A DNA stretch of 64,000 nt from Ostreiculturibacter nitratireducens (GTDB lineage: Bacteria; Pseudomonadota; Alphaproteobacteria; Rhodobacterales; Rhodobacteraceae): NCBI RefSeq assembly GCF_032670585.1, contig NZ_JAVQHL010000001.1, forward strand, positions 1,240,001-1,304,000, read 5' to 3'. Positions 8,877 through 16,313 of the stretch are shown here, one piece after another. The position numbers were made by a program, and so were the translations under genes. The notes beneath the pieces are model-generated. The model was not told the origin of the DNA. It searched no databases and saw nothing but the letters and a program-made list of their open reading frames with translations. How positions within the stretch are numbered: the first letter of the stretch is position 1; each line of letters opens with the position of its first letter.

Positions 8877-9179
8877 ATGAAACGGCTGATCATCGCGACA
8901 GTAGTAGCTTCGACAATCGCTCCCGCGGCTTGGGCGGGTCCGATCGAACAGGCATGCCTTCGGTCGGGGCGCGAGGCGGCGAACCGCTCGCTCTGCGGCT
9001 GCATCCAGCAGGTCGCGGACATGACGCTCACCAATTCGGATCAGCGGCAGGCGGCGAAGTTCTTCCACGATCCACACCGTGCGCAGGAGATCCGGCAGTC
9101 CGACCGGGCGAGCCACGAGGCCTTCTGGCAGCGCTACAAGAACTTCGGCGCGACCGCCGAGGCGTTCTGCGCGGGCTAG
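8877..9179 (+). CDS. Small secreted Cys-containing protein (named 'arginine transporter' in relatives)
   Basis: A 100-residue protein with a cleavable Sec signal peptide (about residues 1-20, MKRLIIATVVASTIAPAAWA, cut before GPIEQACL). The mature part has cysteines at CL, CGC and near the C-terminus (FCAG), so disulfides are likely in the periplasm. The central stretch ADMTLTNSDQRQAAKFFHDP is highly conserved in Rhodobacterales orthologues as I remember them, where annotation pipelines call it 'arginine transporter'. Nothing in the sequence supports transport: it has no membrane segment and no solute-binding fold. The function should be treated as unknown. Confidence 0.8.
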   Translation: MKRLIIATVVASTIAPAAWAGPIEQACLRSGREAANRSLCGCIQQVADMTLTNSDQRQAAKFFHDPHRAQEIRQSDRASHEAFWQRYKNFGATAEAFCAG

Positions 9180-9409
9180 GACCGCCCCCGCCAAGCCATT
9201 TTCATGTAGACATCTCCGGCGCGAAGCTCGTCGAGCATTTGCGCCAGGCGCTTCCGGCGTGTCTCGGGCCGCTTCGCGCGGGCGATCCAGGCGAGGTAGT
9301 CGTTCCGCTGATAGGGCGGGCGCGCGTCATAGGCCGAAAGCAGCCCGGTTTCGACAAGCGCCCGGGCGACATCGTCCGGCATTGGCTGCAACTCGCGCCT
9401 GAGCGTCAT
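9176..9409 (-). CDS. YdeI/OmpD-associated family protein, short form
   Basis: A 77-residue protein from ATG at 9409. It contains the diagnostic C-terminal module of the YdeI (bacteriocin-protection) family: PDDVARALVETGLL, then LAWIARAKRPETRRKRLAQML. Full-length members add an N-terminal domain that is absent here, so this is either a natural short form or a truncated gene. An upstream extension to 9460 is open but lacks family sequence. It converges on the secreted protein with a 4-base overlap of the two stops. Function is unclear even in well-studied relatives. Confidence 0.75.
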   Translation of the reverse strand: MTLRRELQPMPDDVARALVETGLLSAYDARPPYQRNDYLAWIARAKRPETRRKRLAQMLDELRAGDVYMKMAWRGRS

Positions 9410-9483
9410 CGGCCGTCTCCCGTTCCGGCACCTTGTCTTGCCGCCCCGATAGCCTAGCATGGACGCGACAGGAGGATGAATGG

Positions 9484-10170
9484 ATGCGGATCGTCATCCT
9501 GACCGGTGCCGGGATATCAGCTGAAAGCGGCCTGTCCACGTTCCGCGACAAGGGCGGGATCTGGTCGCGCTACGACCTGAAGGACCTCGCGACGCCAGAG
9601 GCGTTCGCCCGGAATCCAGCCTTCGTGCATGAATTCTACAATATGCGTCGTGCCAATGTCCGGAAAGCAAAGCCAAATCCGGCACATGAGTCGCTGGCCA
9701 GGCTGGAAAAGAACTATCCGGGCGAAGTGACGCTCGTGACGCAGAACGTCGACGACCTGCACGAACGCGCGGGACATTCCCGCGTGATCCACATGCATGG
9801 CCGTCACGGCAGCGCGCTCTGCGCCGAATGCGGCCATCGGTGGGAGGCGCCCGAAGTCATGCGCGTCGAAGATCCTTGTCCCGCCTGCGGGCGGCCAGCG
9901 ACGCGGCCCGACGTCGTCTGGTTCGGCGAGATTCCCTATCACATGGACGAAATCCTGGGCGCGCTTGCCCGCGCCGACCTCTTCGTTGCGATCGGCACCT
10001 CCGGAACGGTCTATCCGGCGGCTGGCTTCGTTGCCCAGGCGAGAGAGACAGGTTCCCGTACGCTTGAGCTGAACCTCGAATCCTCTGCCCAGACGCGGCT
10101 CTTCGACGAGACACGCACCGGGCCCGCCACGGAGATCGTGCCGCAGTGGGTGGACGAGATGCTGGCCTGA
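9484..10170 (+). CDS. cobB: NAD-dependent protein deacylase, class III sirtuin (CobB-like)
   Basis: A 228-residue Sir2 enzyme. NAD-binding motifs GAGISAESGLSTFR (8-21) and TQNVDDLHERAG (86-97), catalytic His105 in HMHGRHG, and zinc ligands Cys113, 116, 132 and 135 are all present. Tyr52 and Arg55 in FYNMRR match the Tyr/Arg pair that lets class III sirtuins (SIRT5, E. coli CobB) bind succinyl- or malonyl-lysine, so desuccinylase as well as deacetylase activity is predicted. Start: ATG 9484 with GGAGG at 9471-9475; an upstream in-frame ATG at 9433 would add a poorly conserved extension. Confidence 0.93.
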   Translation: MRIVILTGAGISAESGLSTFRDKGGIWSRYDLKDLATPEAFARNPAFVHEFYNMRRANVRKAKPNPAHESLARLEKNYPGEVTLVTQNVDDLHERAGHSRVIHMHGRHGSALCAECGHRWEAPEVMRVEDPCPACGRPATRPDVVWFGEIPYHMDEILGALARADLFVAIGTSGTVYPAAGFVAQARETGSRTLELNLESSAQTRLFDETRTGPATEIVPQWVDEMLA

Positions 10171-10198
10171 GCCCTCTGCCCCGAGGTTCCGGGCCGTC

Positions 10199-10837
10199 TC
10201 AGCGGAACGCGGGACCGTGGGCCCAGATCGTCAACGACCAGCGGGCCCCCGATGTGACCGGTGTCACGCGGTGCAGCACGAAGCTCGGAAACAGCGTGGC
10301 GCTGCCACGCTCGGTCCGGGCCTCCTCCGTCGCACGGTCGGCCCGAAGTTCGAGCCGACCGCCATCGTAGTTCGCGGGCTCCGAAAGCTGCACGACCATG
10401 GTCAGCTTGCGTCGCTGGGCGACCTGGCCAAGGCCAATGTCCGAATGCCAGTCGAAATGCCCCTCCCGTTCGGCGCCGTAGCGCGCGACCTGGGCACTTT
10501 CGGCGAATTCGGAGAGCGCGAAGTCGAAATGCTCCCGGTTCGCGCGGGCGACGACGGACATGATCCGGTCCATCACCCATTCCGCCCCGGCCCGCTCGTC
10601 AAGCCAGGCGAGGTCTGCGCGCCGGATGTTGTGGTCGGCGCGCTGGCCGACGAGACCGGCGTCGTCAAGCGCCCCCTCCTCGGCAATGGCGATGATGCGG
10701 TCGCATTCGGAAGGCGAAAAAGCGTCGGGGATCGTATGCGCAGAGAGCAAGGAAAGACTCCGGAAGAGTGGCGCCTTCTCCTGCCCGATCTGCCTTGCCT
10801 CCGCGCGGCGGGAAGCGACGAAGATGTCGGATTTCAA
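10199..10837 (-). CDS. 2-oxoglutarate-Fe(II) dioxygenase (PKHD-type hydroxylase-like)
   Basis: A 212-residue jelly-roll dioxygenase. The iron triad is HSD with His131 and Asp133, and His189 in VLHRVTPV. Arg199 (ARWSLTIW) is placed to bind 2-oxoglutarate. This matches the prolyl-4-hydroxylase/PKHD group, which hydroxylates protein or small-molecule substrates with O2 and 2-oxoglutarate. The neighbouring PCu(A)C gene ends 34 bases upstream on the same strand, so they may be co-transcribed. PiuC-type members of this family are linked to metal uptake, which fits loosely, but the substrate is unknown. Confidence 0.87.
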   Translation of the reverse strand: MKSDIFVASRRAEARQIGQEKAPLFRSLSLLSAHTIPDAFSPSECDRIIAIAEEGALDDAGLVGQRADHNIRRADLAWLDERAGAEWVMDRIMSVVARANREHFDFALSEFAESAQVARYGAEREGHFDWHSDIGLGQVAQRRKLTMVVQLSEPANYDGGRLELRADRATEEARTERGSATLFPSFVLHRVTPVTSGARWSLTIWAHGPAFR

Positions 10838-10871
10838 CCGCGCGGCGGCCCTGACCGCCTCCTCGTCGGCC

Positions 10872-11387
10872 TCAGTTCGTCGCTGCGGCCCCGTTCATCT
10901 GCGCACCGTGCATGTGACCCATGCCGCCGCCCTGATCCATCATCGTGCCCTGGCCGCGTGTCAGGTCCACGGGAACCTCGATCACCATCTCGCCCGCCTT
11001 TTCGAAGACGAGCGTGACGGTGACGACATCGTCCTGCTGCATCGGCTGTTTCAGCCCCATGAACATGACGTGGTCGCCGCCGCGCGCGAGTTCGTGGCTG
11101 CCATTCGCCGGGATCACGAATCCTTCGGGCACATGGACCATCTGCATGACGCCATCGGCGCCGGCGATGTGAGTGTGCAGTTCGGTCTTCACCGCGATTT
11201 CGGAGGAGGCGTCGATCAGCCGGTCATCCTCGGCACCCGAGTTCGAAATGACCATGAAGGCGGCGCCCGCCTTGGACATCGGGCTTCCGGCACGGGCGTA
11301 AGCCTCGGTGACGGTGATGGTACCTTCAGCGAAGGCGGGCATGGCGACGGCAACCGCAGCAGCGGTCAGGAGAGTCTTGAGAAACAT
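10872..11387 (-). CDS. Periplasmic copper chaperone PCu(A)C
   Basis: A 171-residue protein with a signal peptide (about 1-20, ending AFA-EGT). The cupredoxin-like PCu(A)C domain (DUF461) carries the copper ligands His71, Met83, His106 and Met108 in TELHTH, GVMQMVHV and GGDHVMFMG. The C-terminal tail (GGGMGHMHGAQMNG) is rich in Met and His, a likely second copper site. The family delivers Cu(I) to the CuA or CuB centre of cytochrome c oxidase, or helps copper homeostasis. A small secreted protein gene lies just upstream on the same strand, probably in one operon. Confidence 0.93.
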   Translation of the reverse strand: MFLKTLLTAAAVAVAMPAFAEGTITVTEAYARAGSPMSKAGAAFMVISNSGAEDDRLIDASSEIAVKTELHTHIAGADGVMQMVHVPEGFVIPANGSHELARGGDHVMFMGLKQPMQQDDVVTVTLVFEKAGEMVIEVPVDLTRGQGTMMDQGGGMGHMHGAQMNGAAATN

Positions 11388-11429
11388 GTGATTCTTGTCC
11401 TGTCTTCGAGTTTCGTCTGATGGGAAGGA

Positions 11430-11780
11430 TCAGGCGAGGACAGGGGGCCCACGGGCCGGCGCGGAAGGGACCGGGCGCGGACAGGGATCGGATTGGCACG
11501 CCGCTGCAAGCGCCTCGGCACGGCCCGCCGGGCGCGCGATCTCGGGTGCGGGTGCGGCAAGGCCCGCGACAAGGCCAAGCGCCATGTCCGGGCAGAGATG
11601 CGGCGTCGTCGGATTGCCGTCCGCATTGACGGAGCCGGGCACGTAGAGCGCCCCGGAACACAGCACGACCGTGCCCCCGACCCGCGTCTGGCCGCGCGCG
11701 GTGGCCAGCGTGATGCTGGTCACGGCGAGCAGCGCCGCGAGAATCAGGGCCAGTGCCGGACTGAGGTTCCGCTTCGTCAT
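11430..11780 (-). CDS. Small secreted protein upstream of PCu(A)C (DUF2946-like)
   Basis: A 116-residue protein from ATG 11778-11780. A hydrophobic N-terminal segment (LSPALALILAALLAVTSITL) serves as signal peptide or anchor. The mature part has VVLCSG..., NADGNPTTPHLCPDM and a C-terminal CQSDPCPRP, so four cysteines in two pairs. The layout resembles DUF2946, small exported proteins often encoded beside copper chaperones and copper-responsive genes. It ends 42 bases before the PCu(A)C start. A role in periplasmic copper handling is inference from context. Confidence 0.6.
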   Translation of the reverse strand: MTKRNLSPALALILAALLAVTSITLATARGQTRVGGTVVLCSGALYVPGSVNADGNPTTPHLCPDMALGLVAGLAAPAPEIARPAGRAEALAAACQSDPCPRPVPSAPARGPPVLA

Positions 11781-11829
11781 GGCTTCCAGATATGCGATCC
11801 GAAGGGCGAAGTGGAAGCGGCAAAACGAA

Positions 11830-11853
11830 GCGGCCCCGCCGATGGCGGGGCCG
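11830..11853 (-). terminator. rpmB intrinsic terminator
   Basis: A perfect stem, GCGGCCCCGCC / GGCGGGGCCGC, has an ATC loop and on the minus strand is followed by TTCGTTTTG. It lies 24 bases after the rpmB stop and separates it from the copper-chaperone operon. Confidence 0.8.
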
Positions 11854-11877
11854 CGAAAGATTGCCCGGAGGCTGAAA

Positions 11878-12165
11878 TCAGGCCGCGGCCTGAGCCTTGG
11901 CGATTTCTTTCTTGACCTTGAGCGCCTTGGCGGAGAGCTCTTCGTCCTTCGCCTTGGCGAGGAACGCGTCGAGGCCGCCACGGTGGTCGACCGAACGCAG
12001 CGCCGCAGCCGAGATGCGGAACTTGAACGATTGGCCGAGAACGTCCGAGATCAGCGTCACATCGTTCAGGTTCGGGAGGAACCGGCGCCTGGTCTTGTTG
12101 TTCGCGTGGCTCACGTTGTTGCCCGTCATCGGGCCCTTGCCGGTCAGTTCGCAGACGCGCGACAT
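11878..12165 (-). CDS. rpmB: 50S ribosomal protein L28
   Basis: A 95-residue L28 starting [20 protein letters not shown], the conserved N-terminus, followed by [17 protein letters not shown]. Proteobacterial length. The first Cys is retained but the second half of a zinc ribbon is absent, so this is the zinc-independent form. An upstream ATG at 12204 adds non-family residues and is not used. The gene is monocistronic by appearance, with its own terminator at 11830-11853. It lies close to the znu/zur locus; some bacteria regulate L28 paralogues by zinc, but no Zur-type site is visible directly upstream. Confidence 0.97.
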   Translation of the reverse strand: MSRVCELTGKGPMTGNNVSHANNKTRRRFLPNLNDVTLISDVLGQSFKFRISAAALRSVDHRGGLDAFLAKAKDEELSAKALKVKKEIAKAQAAA

Positions 12166-12292
12166 GGCTGTCTTCCTTGTGCTTCCGGGCCCCTGCCCGA
12201 TCATCCGATAACGTCAAAGGGCGCCGCTATGGCAGCGCGCCCCGAATTCCGTCCGCGCCGTTTACGGGGAAAGGGCGCGGGCGTCAAGCGAT

Positions 12293-13087
12293 TCATCCGC
12301 CTCGACGTGACCGCGCGCGCGTGAGGCTCAGCGCGAACAGCACCGCGGCGGCAGCCACGATCGACGGCCCCGCCGGCGTGTCGAAACGGAGCGAGGCGAA
12401 AAGCCCTCCGAGCGTCGCGAGGACCCCTGCGAGCGTCGCCAGGGCCGCCATCACCTCGGGCGAACGGGCAAAGCCACGCGCAGCGGCGGCGGGGATGACG
12501 AGCATCGACGCGATCAGCAGCGCGCCTACGATCTTGATCGCCACCGCGACGGTCAGGGCGAGCGCAAGCGTCAGCACGAGTCTCTCCCGGTCCGGACGGA
12601 TCCCGGCGGCCTGTGCGAGTTCCTCGTTCACCGTCGCGGTCAGCAGCGCCTGCCAGCGCCACAGAAGCAGGCCCGCCACACATGCTCCGCCCGCCCAGAT
12701 CACGAATATGTCCGACCGCGTCACGGAAAGGATGTCGCCGAAGAGGTAGGCGGAGAGGTCCACGCGAAGCCCGGCGATGAACGAAGCGGCAAGAAGACCT
12801 GCGGCCAGCGCGGTATGGGCGAGGACGCCCAGCGCGGCATCCATTGCATGACCGCGCCGCGCGAGCGCCGTCACCGCGAGCGCCATCGCGAGCGCGGTGG
12901 CCAATGTGCCGGCATAGACGGGCGCCGTGAACGCAAAGGACAGAGCCACCCCGAGGATCGCGGCATGGGCCGTGGCGTCCCCGAAATAGGCCATGCGCCG
13001 CCAGAGGACGAACGCGCCGAGGGGGCCCGTCGCAAGCGAAAGGCCAATGCCGGCGAGAGCGGCTCGAATCAGGAAGTCGTCAAGCAT
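12293..13087 (-). CDS. znuB: Zinc ABC transporter permease ZnuB
   Basis: A 264-residue inner-membrane permease of the metal-specific ABC-3 family with about eight hydrophobic segments. The conserved GPLGAFVLWRRMAYFGDATAHAAILG motif lies near residues 20-45 (family signature around the D-S/T-AHA turn). It starts at ATG 13087, overlapping the znuC stop by eight bases. An open frame running further upstream reads through the His-rich end of znuC in another phase and is not the real start. With ZnuC and ZnuA it imports Zn(II). Confidence 0.93.
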   Translation of the reverse strand: MLDDFLIRAALAGIGLSLATGPLGAFVLWRRMAYFGDATAHAAILGVALSFAFTAPVYAGTLATALAMALAVTALARRGHAMDAALGVLAHTALAAGLLAASFIAGLRVDLSAYLFGDILSVTRSDIFVIWAGGACVAGLLLWRWQALLTATVNEELAQAAGIRPDRERLVLTLALALTVAVAIKIVGALLIASMLVIPAAAARGFARSPEVMAALATLAGVLATLGGLFASLRFDTPAGPSIVAAAAVLFALSLTRARSRRGG

Positions 13088-13865
13088 GGCCGGCTTTTTC
13101 GCCCTCGTGATCAAGGTGATGCGGGTGCGTGTGATCGTGGCCATGCCCGTGGTCGTGGTCATGATCGTGGTCGTGATGGTGCTGGTAGAGCGCGAAGGCG
13201 CCGCCCGTTCCGAGACCGAAGAGTGCACGGTATTCCGGCGCGGCGGAGACGACCTGCGGCGTTCCTTCGCAGCATATGTGGCCGTTGAGGCAGATCACGC
13301 GGTCCGAGGAGCTCATCACGACATGAAGGTCGTGGCTGACCATCAGGACCGCGGCCCCCGTCTCGGCGCGGACCTCTTCGATCAGGCGGTAGAAAGCGGC
13401 GGTGCCGGGCTGGTCGAGCCCCTGCGTCGGTTCGTCGAGAATCAGGATGTCGGGGCGGGAAAGCAGCGCGCGGGCGAGAAGCACGCGCTGGAACTGCCCT
13501 CCCGAAAGCGCCGCCATCTGCCGCGAGCCCAGCCCGGGGACACCGGTGCGGGCAAGCGCGGCCTCGGCGTCGGAATCGGAGACGCGTGACGGAAGCGACA
13601 GGAAGCGGCGCACGGTCATCGGAAGCCCGGCGTCAATGTGAAGACGCTGGGGCACATAGCCGATCCGGAGCCCCCTGGCCCGTGTCACCGCGCCCGAGGC
13701 CGCCGGCTCAAGCCCGATGAGCGCGCGCACGAGCGTCGACTTGCCGGATCCATTGGGACCCACAATCGTGACGATTTCGCCCTTCTCGATGTTGAAATCT
13801 ATGTGCTCAAGCACCGCCGCGCCGCCGTGGCGCACGCCGAGATCCGTGGCCTTGATCAGACTCAT
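13080..13865 (-). CDS. znuC: Zinc ABC transporter ATPase ZnuC with His-rich tail
   Basis: A 261-residue ABC ATPase. Walker A GPNGSGKST (36-44), signature LSGGQFQRVLLARALL, Walker B ILILDEPTQGLD and the switch His in MVSHDLHVV are intact. The C-terminus beyond about residue 226 is a metal-binding tail with about fourteen His alternating with Asp and Gly (QHHHDHDHDHDHGHGHDH, then THPHH). Such tails occur in some ZnuC proteins and may sense cytoplasmic zinc. Start ATG 13865 overlaps the zur stop by four bases. The order zur-znuC-znuB forms one operon. Confidence 0.95.
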   Translation of the reverse strand: MSLIKATDLGVRHGGAAVLEHIDFNIEKGEIVTIVGPNGSGKSTLVRALIGLEPAASGAVTRARGLRIGYVPQRLHIDAGLPMTVRRFLSLPSRVSDSDAEAALARTGVPGLGSRQMAALSGGQFQRVLLARALLSRPDILILDEPTQGLDQPGTAAFYRLIEEVRAETGAAVLMVSHDLHVVMSSSDRVICLNGHICCEGTPQVVSAAPEYRALFGLGTGGAFALYQHHHDHDHDHDHGHGHDHTHPHHLDHEGEKAGHA

Positions 13866-14365
13866 GTCCGTTCCTCCGCGCAGGCGGGGCAAAGGCCCAG
13901 AGCCTCGACGTTCGTCCTCTCGATGGTGAAGCCGAGCTTTTCGGCTGCCGATTCGAGCGCCGCGCGCACTGCGGCGGCGGGCGCCTCGGCCAGGTGATCG
14001 CACTTCCGGCAGATGAAGAAGGCCGGGCTGTGCGCCTCCCCCGGGTGCATGCAGGCCGTGAAGGCGTTCAGACGCCTTATGCGATGCGCGAGGCCGATCT
14101 CCACCAGGAAATCGAGCGCGCGGTAGGCGACCGGGGGCTGCTTGCCGAAGCCTTCCGCCGCGAGCCGCTCCAGGACCTCGTAGGCCCCCATGGCCCGATG
14201 GGCCTCCAGAAGGATCTCCAGAGTGCGGCGCCGGACGGGCGTCAGGCGTGCGCCATTGGCCTTGGCGAGGGCCTCAGCGCGCGTCAGGACCTCGTCAGCG
14301 CAGTTGGCATGGTCGTGGCGCGCGAACGCGAGCGCCGTTCCGGCGGGAGGTTGGGCGCTGTTCAT
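13862..14365 (-). CDS. zur: Zinc uptake regulator Zur (Fur family)
   Basis: A 167-residue Fur-family repressor. The winged-helix DNA-binding half spans residues 25-100 (LTPVRRRTLEILLEAHRAMGAYEVL, PPVAYRALDFL). The structural zinc site is formed by Cys119/Cys122 (CRKC) and Cys159/Cys162 (CPAC). His18, His20 and the HPGEAHSP segment may supply regulatory zinc ligands. It is first in the zur-znuC-znuB operon and divergent from znuA. A dyad at 14386-14400 between the two promoters is the probable operator, so Zur represses its own operon and znuA when zinc is sufficient. Confidence 0.93.
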   Translation of the reverse strand: MNSAQPPAGTALAFARHDHANCADEVLTRAEALAKANGARLTPVRRRTLEILLEAHRAMGAYEVLERLAAEGFGKQPPVAYRALDFLVEIGLAHRIRRLNAFTACMHPGEAHSPAFFICRKCDHLAEAPAAAVRAALESAAEKLGFTIERTNVEALGLCPACAEERT

Positions 14366-14385
14366 TCCGTCGCTTTCTGCTTGAC

Positions 14386-14400
14386 TGTTACACTATTACA
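14386..14400. promoter_or_regulatory. Candidate Zur operator
   Basis: TGTTACACTATTACA is a 15-base imperfect palindrome (two mismatched pairs) centred in the 76-base divergent region between zur and znuA. It lies in the only AT-rich patch there (TGTTACACTATTACATAAAA). AT-rich dyads of this type in this position are typical of alphaproteobacterial Zur boxes. Confidence 0.55.
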
Positions 14401-14441
14401 TAAAACAAGGGCCCCACCAACCACAAGCCCGGAGTAACGCC

Positions 14442-15344
14442 GTGCGTCCAGCAATTCTGATCTCTGCCGCCCTTTTCGCCCTTCCGGCGGCGGCCGAAGT
14501 GCCCGAGGTCATGACCGACATCCCCGCAGTCCAGTCGCTTGCCGCCATGGTGATGGGCGACATCGCCACGCCGGACGTGCTGCTGGATCCGAGCGCCAGC
14601 GCACATTCCTACCAGATGCGACCGAGCGAGGCACGGGCAGTTCAGCGCGCGGATCTGGTCATCTGGGTCGGCCCGGAACTTACGCCCTGGCTTGACCGGG
14701 CCATCGCGGGCGCGCAGGGCACTTCGCTCGCGCTTCTCGAGACGGACGGAACGCATCTCAGGGAATTCGACGCAGAAGGGGGCGAAGAGGCGCATGACGA
14801 CGCGCACGGCCATGCGCACGAGGGCACCGATCCCCATGCCTGGCTGGACCCGGCCAACGCGGAAGTCTGGCTCTCGGCCATCGCGGAAGAGCTTGGCAGC
14901 CTTGATCCCGAGAATGCCGCCGCCTATTCCGCGAACGCGGATACCGCGCGGGGCACGATCAGGGCGATGGATGCACGCATAGGGGAGCGCCTTGCGCCAG
15001 TCACGGGGCGGCCCTTCATCGTATACCACGAGGCATATGGATATTTCGCGGAGCACTACGGCCTGACCCTGAACGGCGCGATCGCCGAAGGGGATGCGGC
15101 CCAGCCGGGCGCCGCGCATCTGGCAGAGATCCGTGACTTGCTCGAGGCGGGCGAAGTCGTCTGCGCCTTTCCCGAGGCTCAGCATGATCCGAAACCGGTG
15201 GAAGTTCTGGTCGAGGGCACCAATGTCAGGGTCGGCGCGCCCCTAGATCCGACCGGCAGCCGGTTGCACGACGGTCCGGGCCTTTACGTGGCGCTGATGG
15301 AGAATCTGGCCGAGACGCTCGTGGAGTGTCTTTCGGGTGAGTGA
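14442..15344 (+). CDS. znuA: Zinc ABC transporter substrate-binding protein ZnuA
   Basis: A 300-residue periplasmic cluster A-I metal-binding protein. It begins with GTG at 14442 and has a short signal peptide (about 1-18, ending AAA-EVP). Zinc ligands expected in this family are visible: His55 in SASAHSY, His132 in DPHAWLDP, the later YHEAYGYF His and an Asp in the last lobe. The family's mobile His-rich loop lies at 114-127 (GEEAHDDAHGHAHEG). It is divergent from zur-znuCB and under the same candidate operator. A stem-loop follows the stop. Confidence 0.94.
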   Translation: MRPAILISAALFALPAAAEVPEVMTDIPAVQSLAAMVMGDIATPDVLLDPSASAHSYQMRPSEARAVQRADLVIWVGPELTPWLDRAIAGAQGTSLALLETDGTHLREFDAEGGEEAHDDAHGHAHEGTDPHAWLDPANAEVWLSAIAEELGSLDPENAAAYSANADTARGTIRAMDARIGERLAPVTGRPFIVYHEAYGYFAEHYGLTLNGAIAEGDAAQPGAAHLAEIRDLLEAGEVVCAFPEAQHDPKPVEVLVEGTNVRVGAPLDPTGSRLHDGPGLYVALMENLAETLVECLSGE

Positions 15345-15364
15345 GGCAAGCCGGCAGGCTTGCC
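15345..15364 (+). terminator. Stem-loop after znuA
   Basis: GGCAAGCC and GGCTTGCC pair perfectly around GGCA, starting at the base after the znuA stop. There is no T-run, so it may be a weak terminator or an mRNA 3'-end stabiliser. Confidence 0.45.
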
Positions 15365-15428
15365 AACCAAGGCTTCGGCTGCGCTAAATCGCGCTGCCCG
15401 CTACGAGCCGGGCGCGGAGGAAGCGCAC

Positions 15429-16313
15429 ATGACCGATCCCGCCCTGACCGCCCCGCCCCGCGTCTTCGACGATACGCGGTGCGCGTTGGGCGAAGGTCCG
15501 CTCTGGCATCCCGAGCGCGCACAGCTTTTCTGGTTCGACATCCTGAACAGGCGCCTGCTGACGCGGTCTGCCGAGGGGCCGAAGCACTGGAAGTTCGACG
15601 AGCATGTCTCCGCCGCCGGATGGGTGGACGCGGACCGACTGCTCGTCGCCTCTGAAACTTCGCTGTCGGTGCTGAATCTCGAAACGGGGGAAAAGGACCT
15701 CGCGGCGCCCCTGGAGCGTGATAACCCCGCGACGCGATCGAATGACGGGCGCGCGGACCCTTGGGGCGGATTCTGGATCGGCACGATGGGCAAGCGGGCG
15801 GAACCTGCCCTCGGCGCGATCTACCGTTACTACAGGGGCGAGGTGCGGCAGCTCTTTGCGCCGATCACGATCTCGAATGCGATCAGCTTTCCGCCGGACA
15901 GAAGGCACGGCTATTTCGCGGACACGGCGGCGCGAAAGGTCTGGCGCGTCGCGCTGTCGGAAACCGACGGGTGGCCGCGGGGCGAGCCGGAGGTCTTCAT
16001 CGACTTCGCCGCCCGTGACCGCAACCCGGACGGTGCCGTCTTCGACGCGGAGGGGAACTTCTGGTGCGCAGAATGGGGCGCCTCGCGCGTCTCAGCATAT
16101 GATACCAGGGGCGAACCCCTCGGCCACGTCCCGATCCCGGCCCGTCATACGTCCTGCCCGGCCTTCGGGGGGCAGGACCTCGGCACGCTCTTCGTGACGA
16201 CGGCCCGCCAGGGCCTGTCCGCCGCCATGCTGGAGGAGCAACCGCTCAACGGGCAGACATTCGAGGTGAAAGCAGGAGTGCGCGGCCAGGCCGAGCACCG
16301 GGTGATCCTTTGA
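15429..16313 (+). CDS. SMP-30/gluconolaconase-like sugar lactonase
   Basis: A 294-residue six-bladed propeller of the SMP-30/LRE family. Metal-binding positions match the family: Glu22 in LGEGPLWHP, Asn105 in SNDGRADPWG, Asn150 in ISNAISF and Asp201 in NPDGAVFD. These enzymes hydrolyse aldonolactones to aldonic acids using one divalent cation. The start is ATG 15429 after AGGAAGCGCAC; the frame is open further upstream but without family sequence. Its TGA overlaps the TTG start of an aldose 1-epimerase. Together they suggest oxidative catabolism of a pentose or hexose, although the dehydrogenase partner is not in the window. Confidence 0.9.
   Translation: MTDPALTAPPRVFDDTRCALGEGPLWHPERAQLFWFDILNRRLLTRSAEGPKHWKFDEHVSAAGWVDADRLLVASETSLSVLNLETGEKDLAAPLERDNPATRSNDGRADPWGGFWIGTMGKRAEPALGAIYRYYRGEVRQLFAPITISNAISFPPDRRHGYFADTAARKVWRVALSETDGWPRGEPEVFIDFAARDRNPDGAVFDAEGNFWCAEWGASRVSAYDTRGEPLGHVPIPARHTSCPAFGGQDLGTLFVTTARQGLSAAMLEEQPLNGQTFEVKAGVRGQAEHRVIL

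Noticed and set aside
13090..13190. Tandem repeat or CRISPR-like array in the GATCATGGTC/GTGATGGTG region
   Set aside because: The repeats are the His/Asp/Gly codons at the 3' end of znuC and there are no unique spacers.
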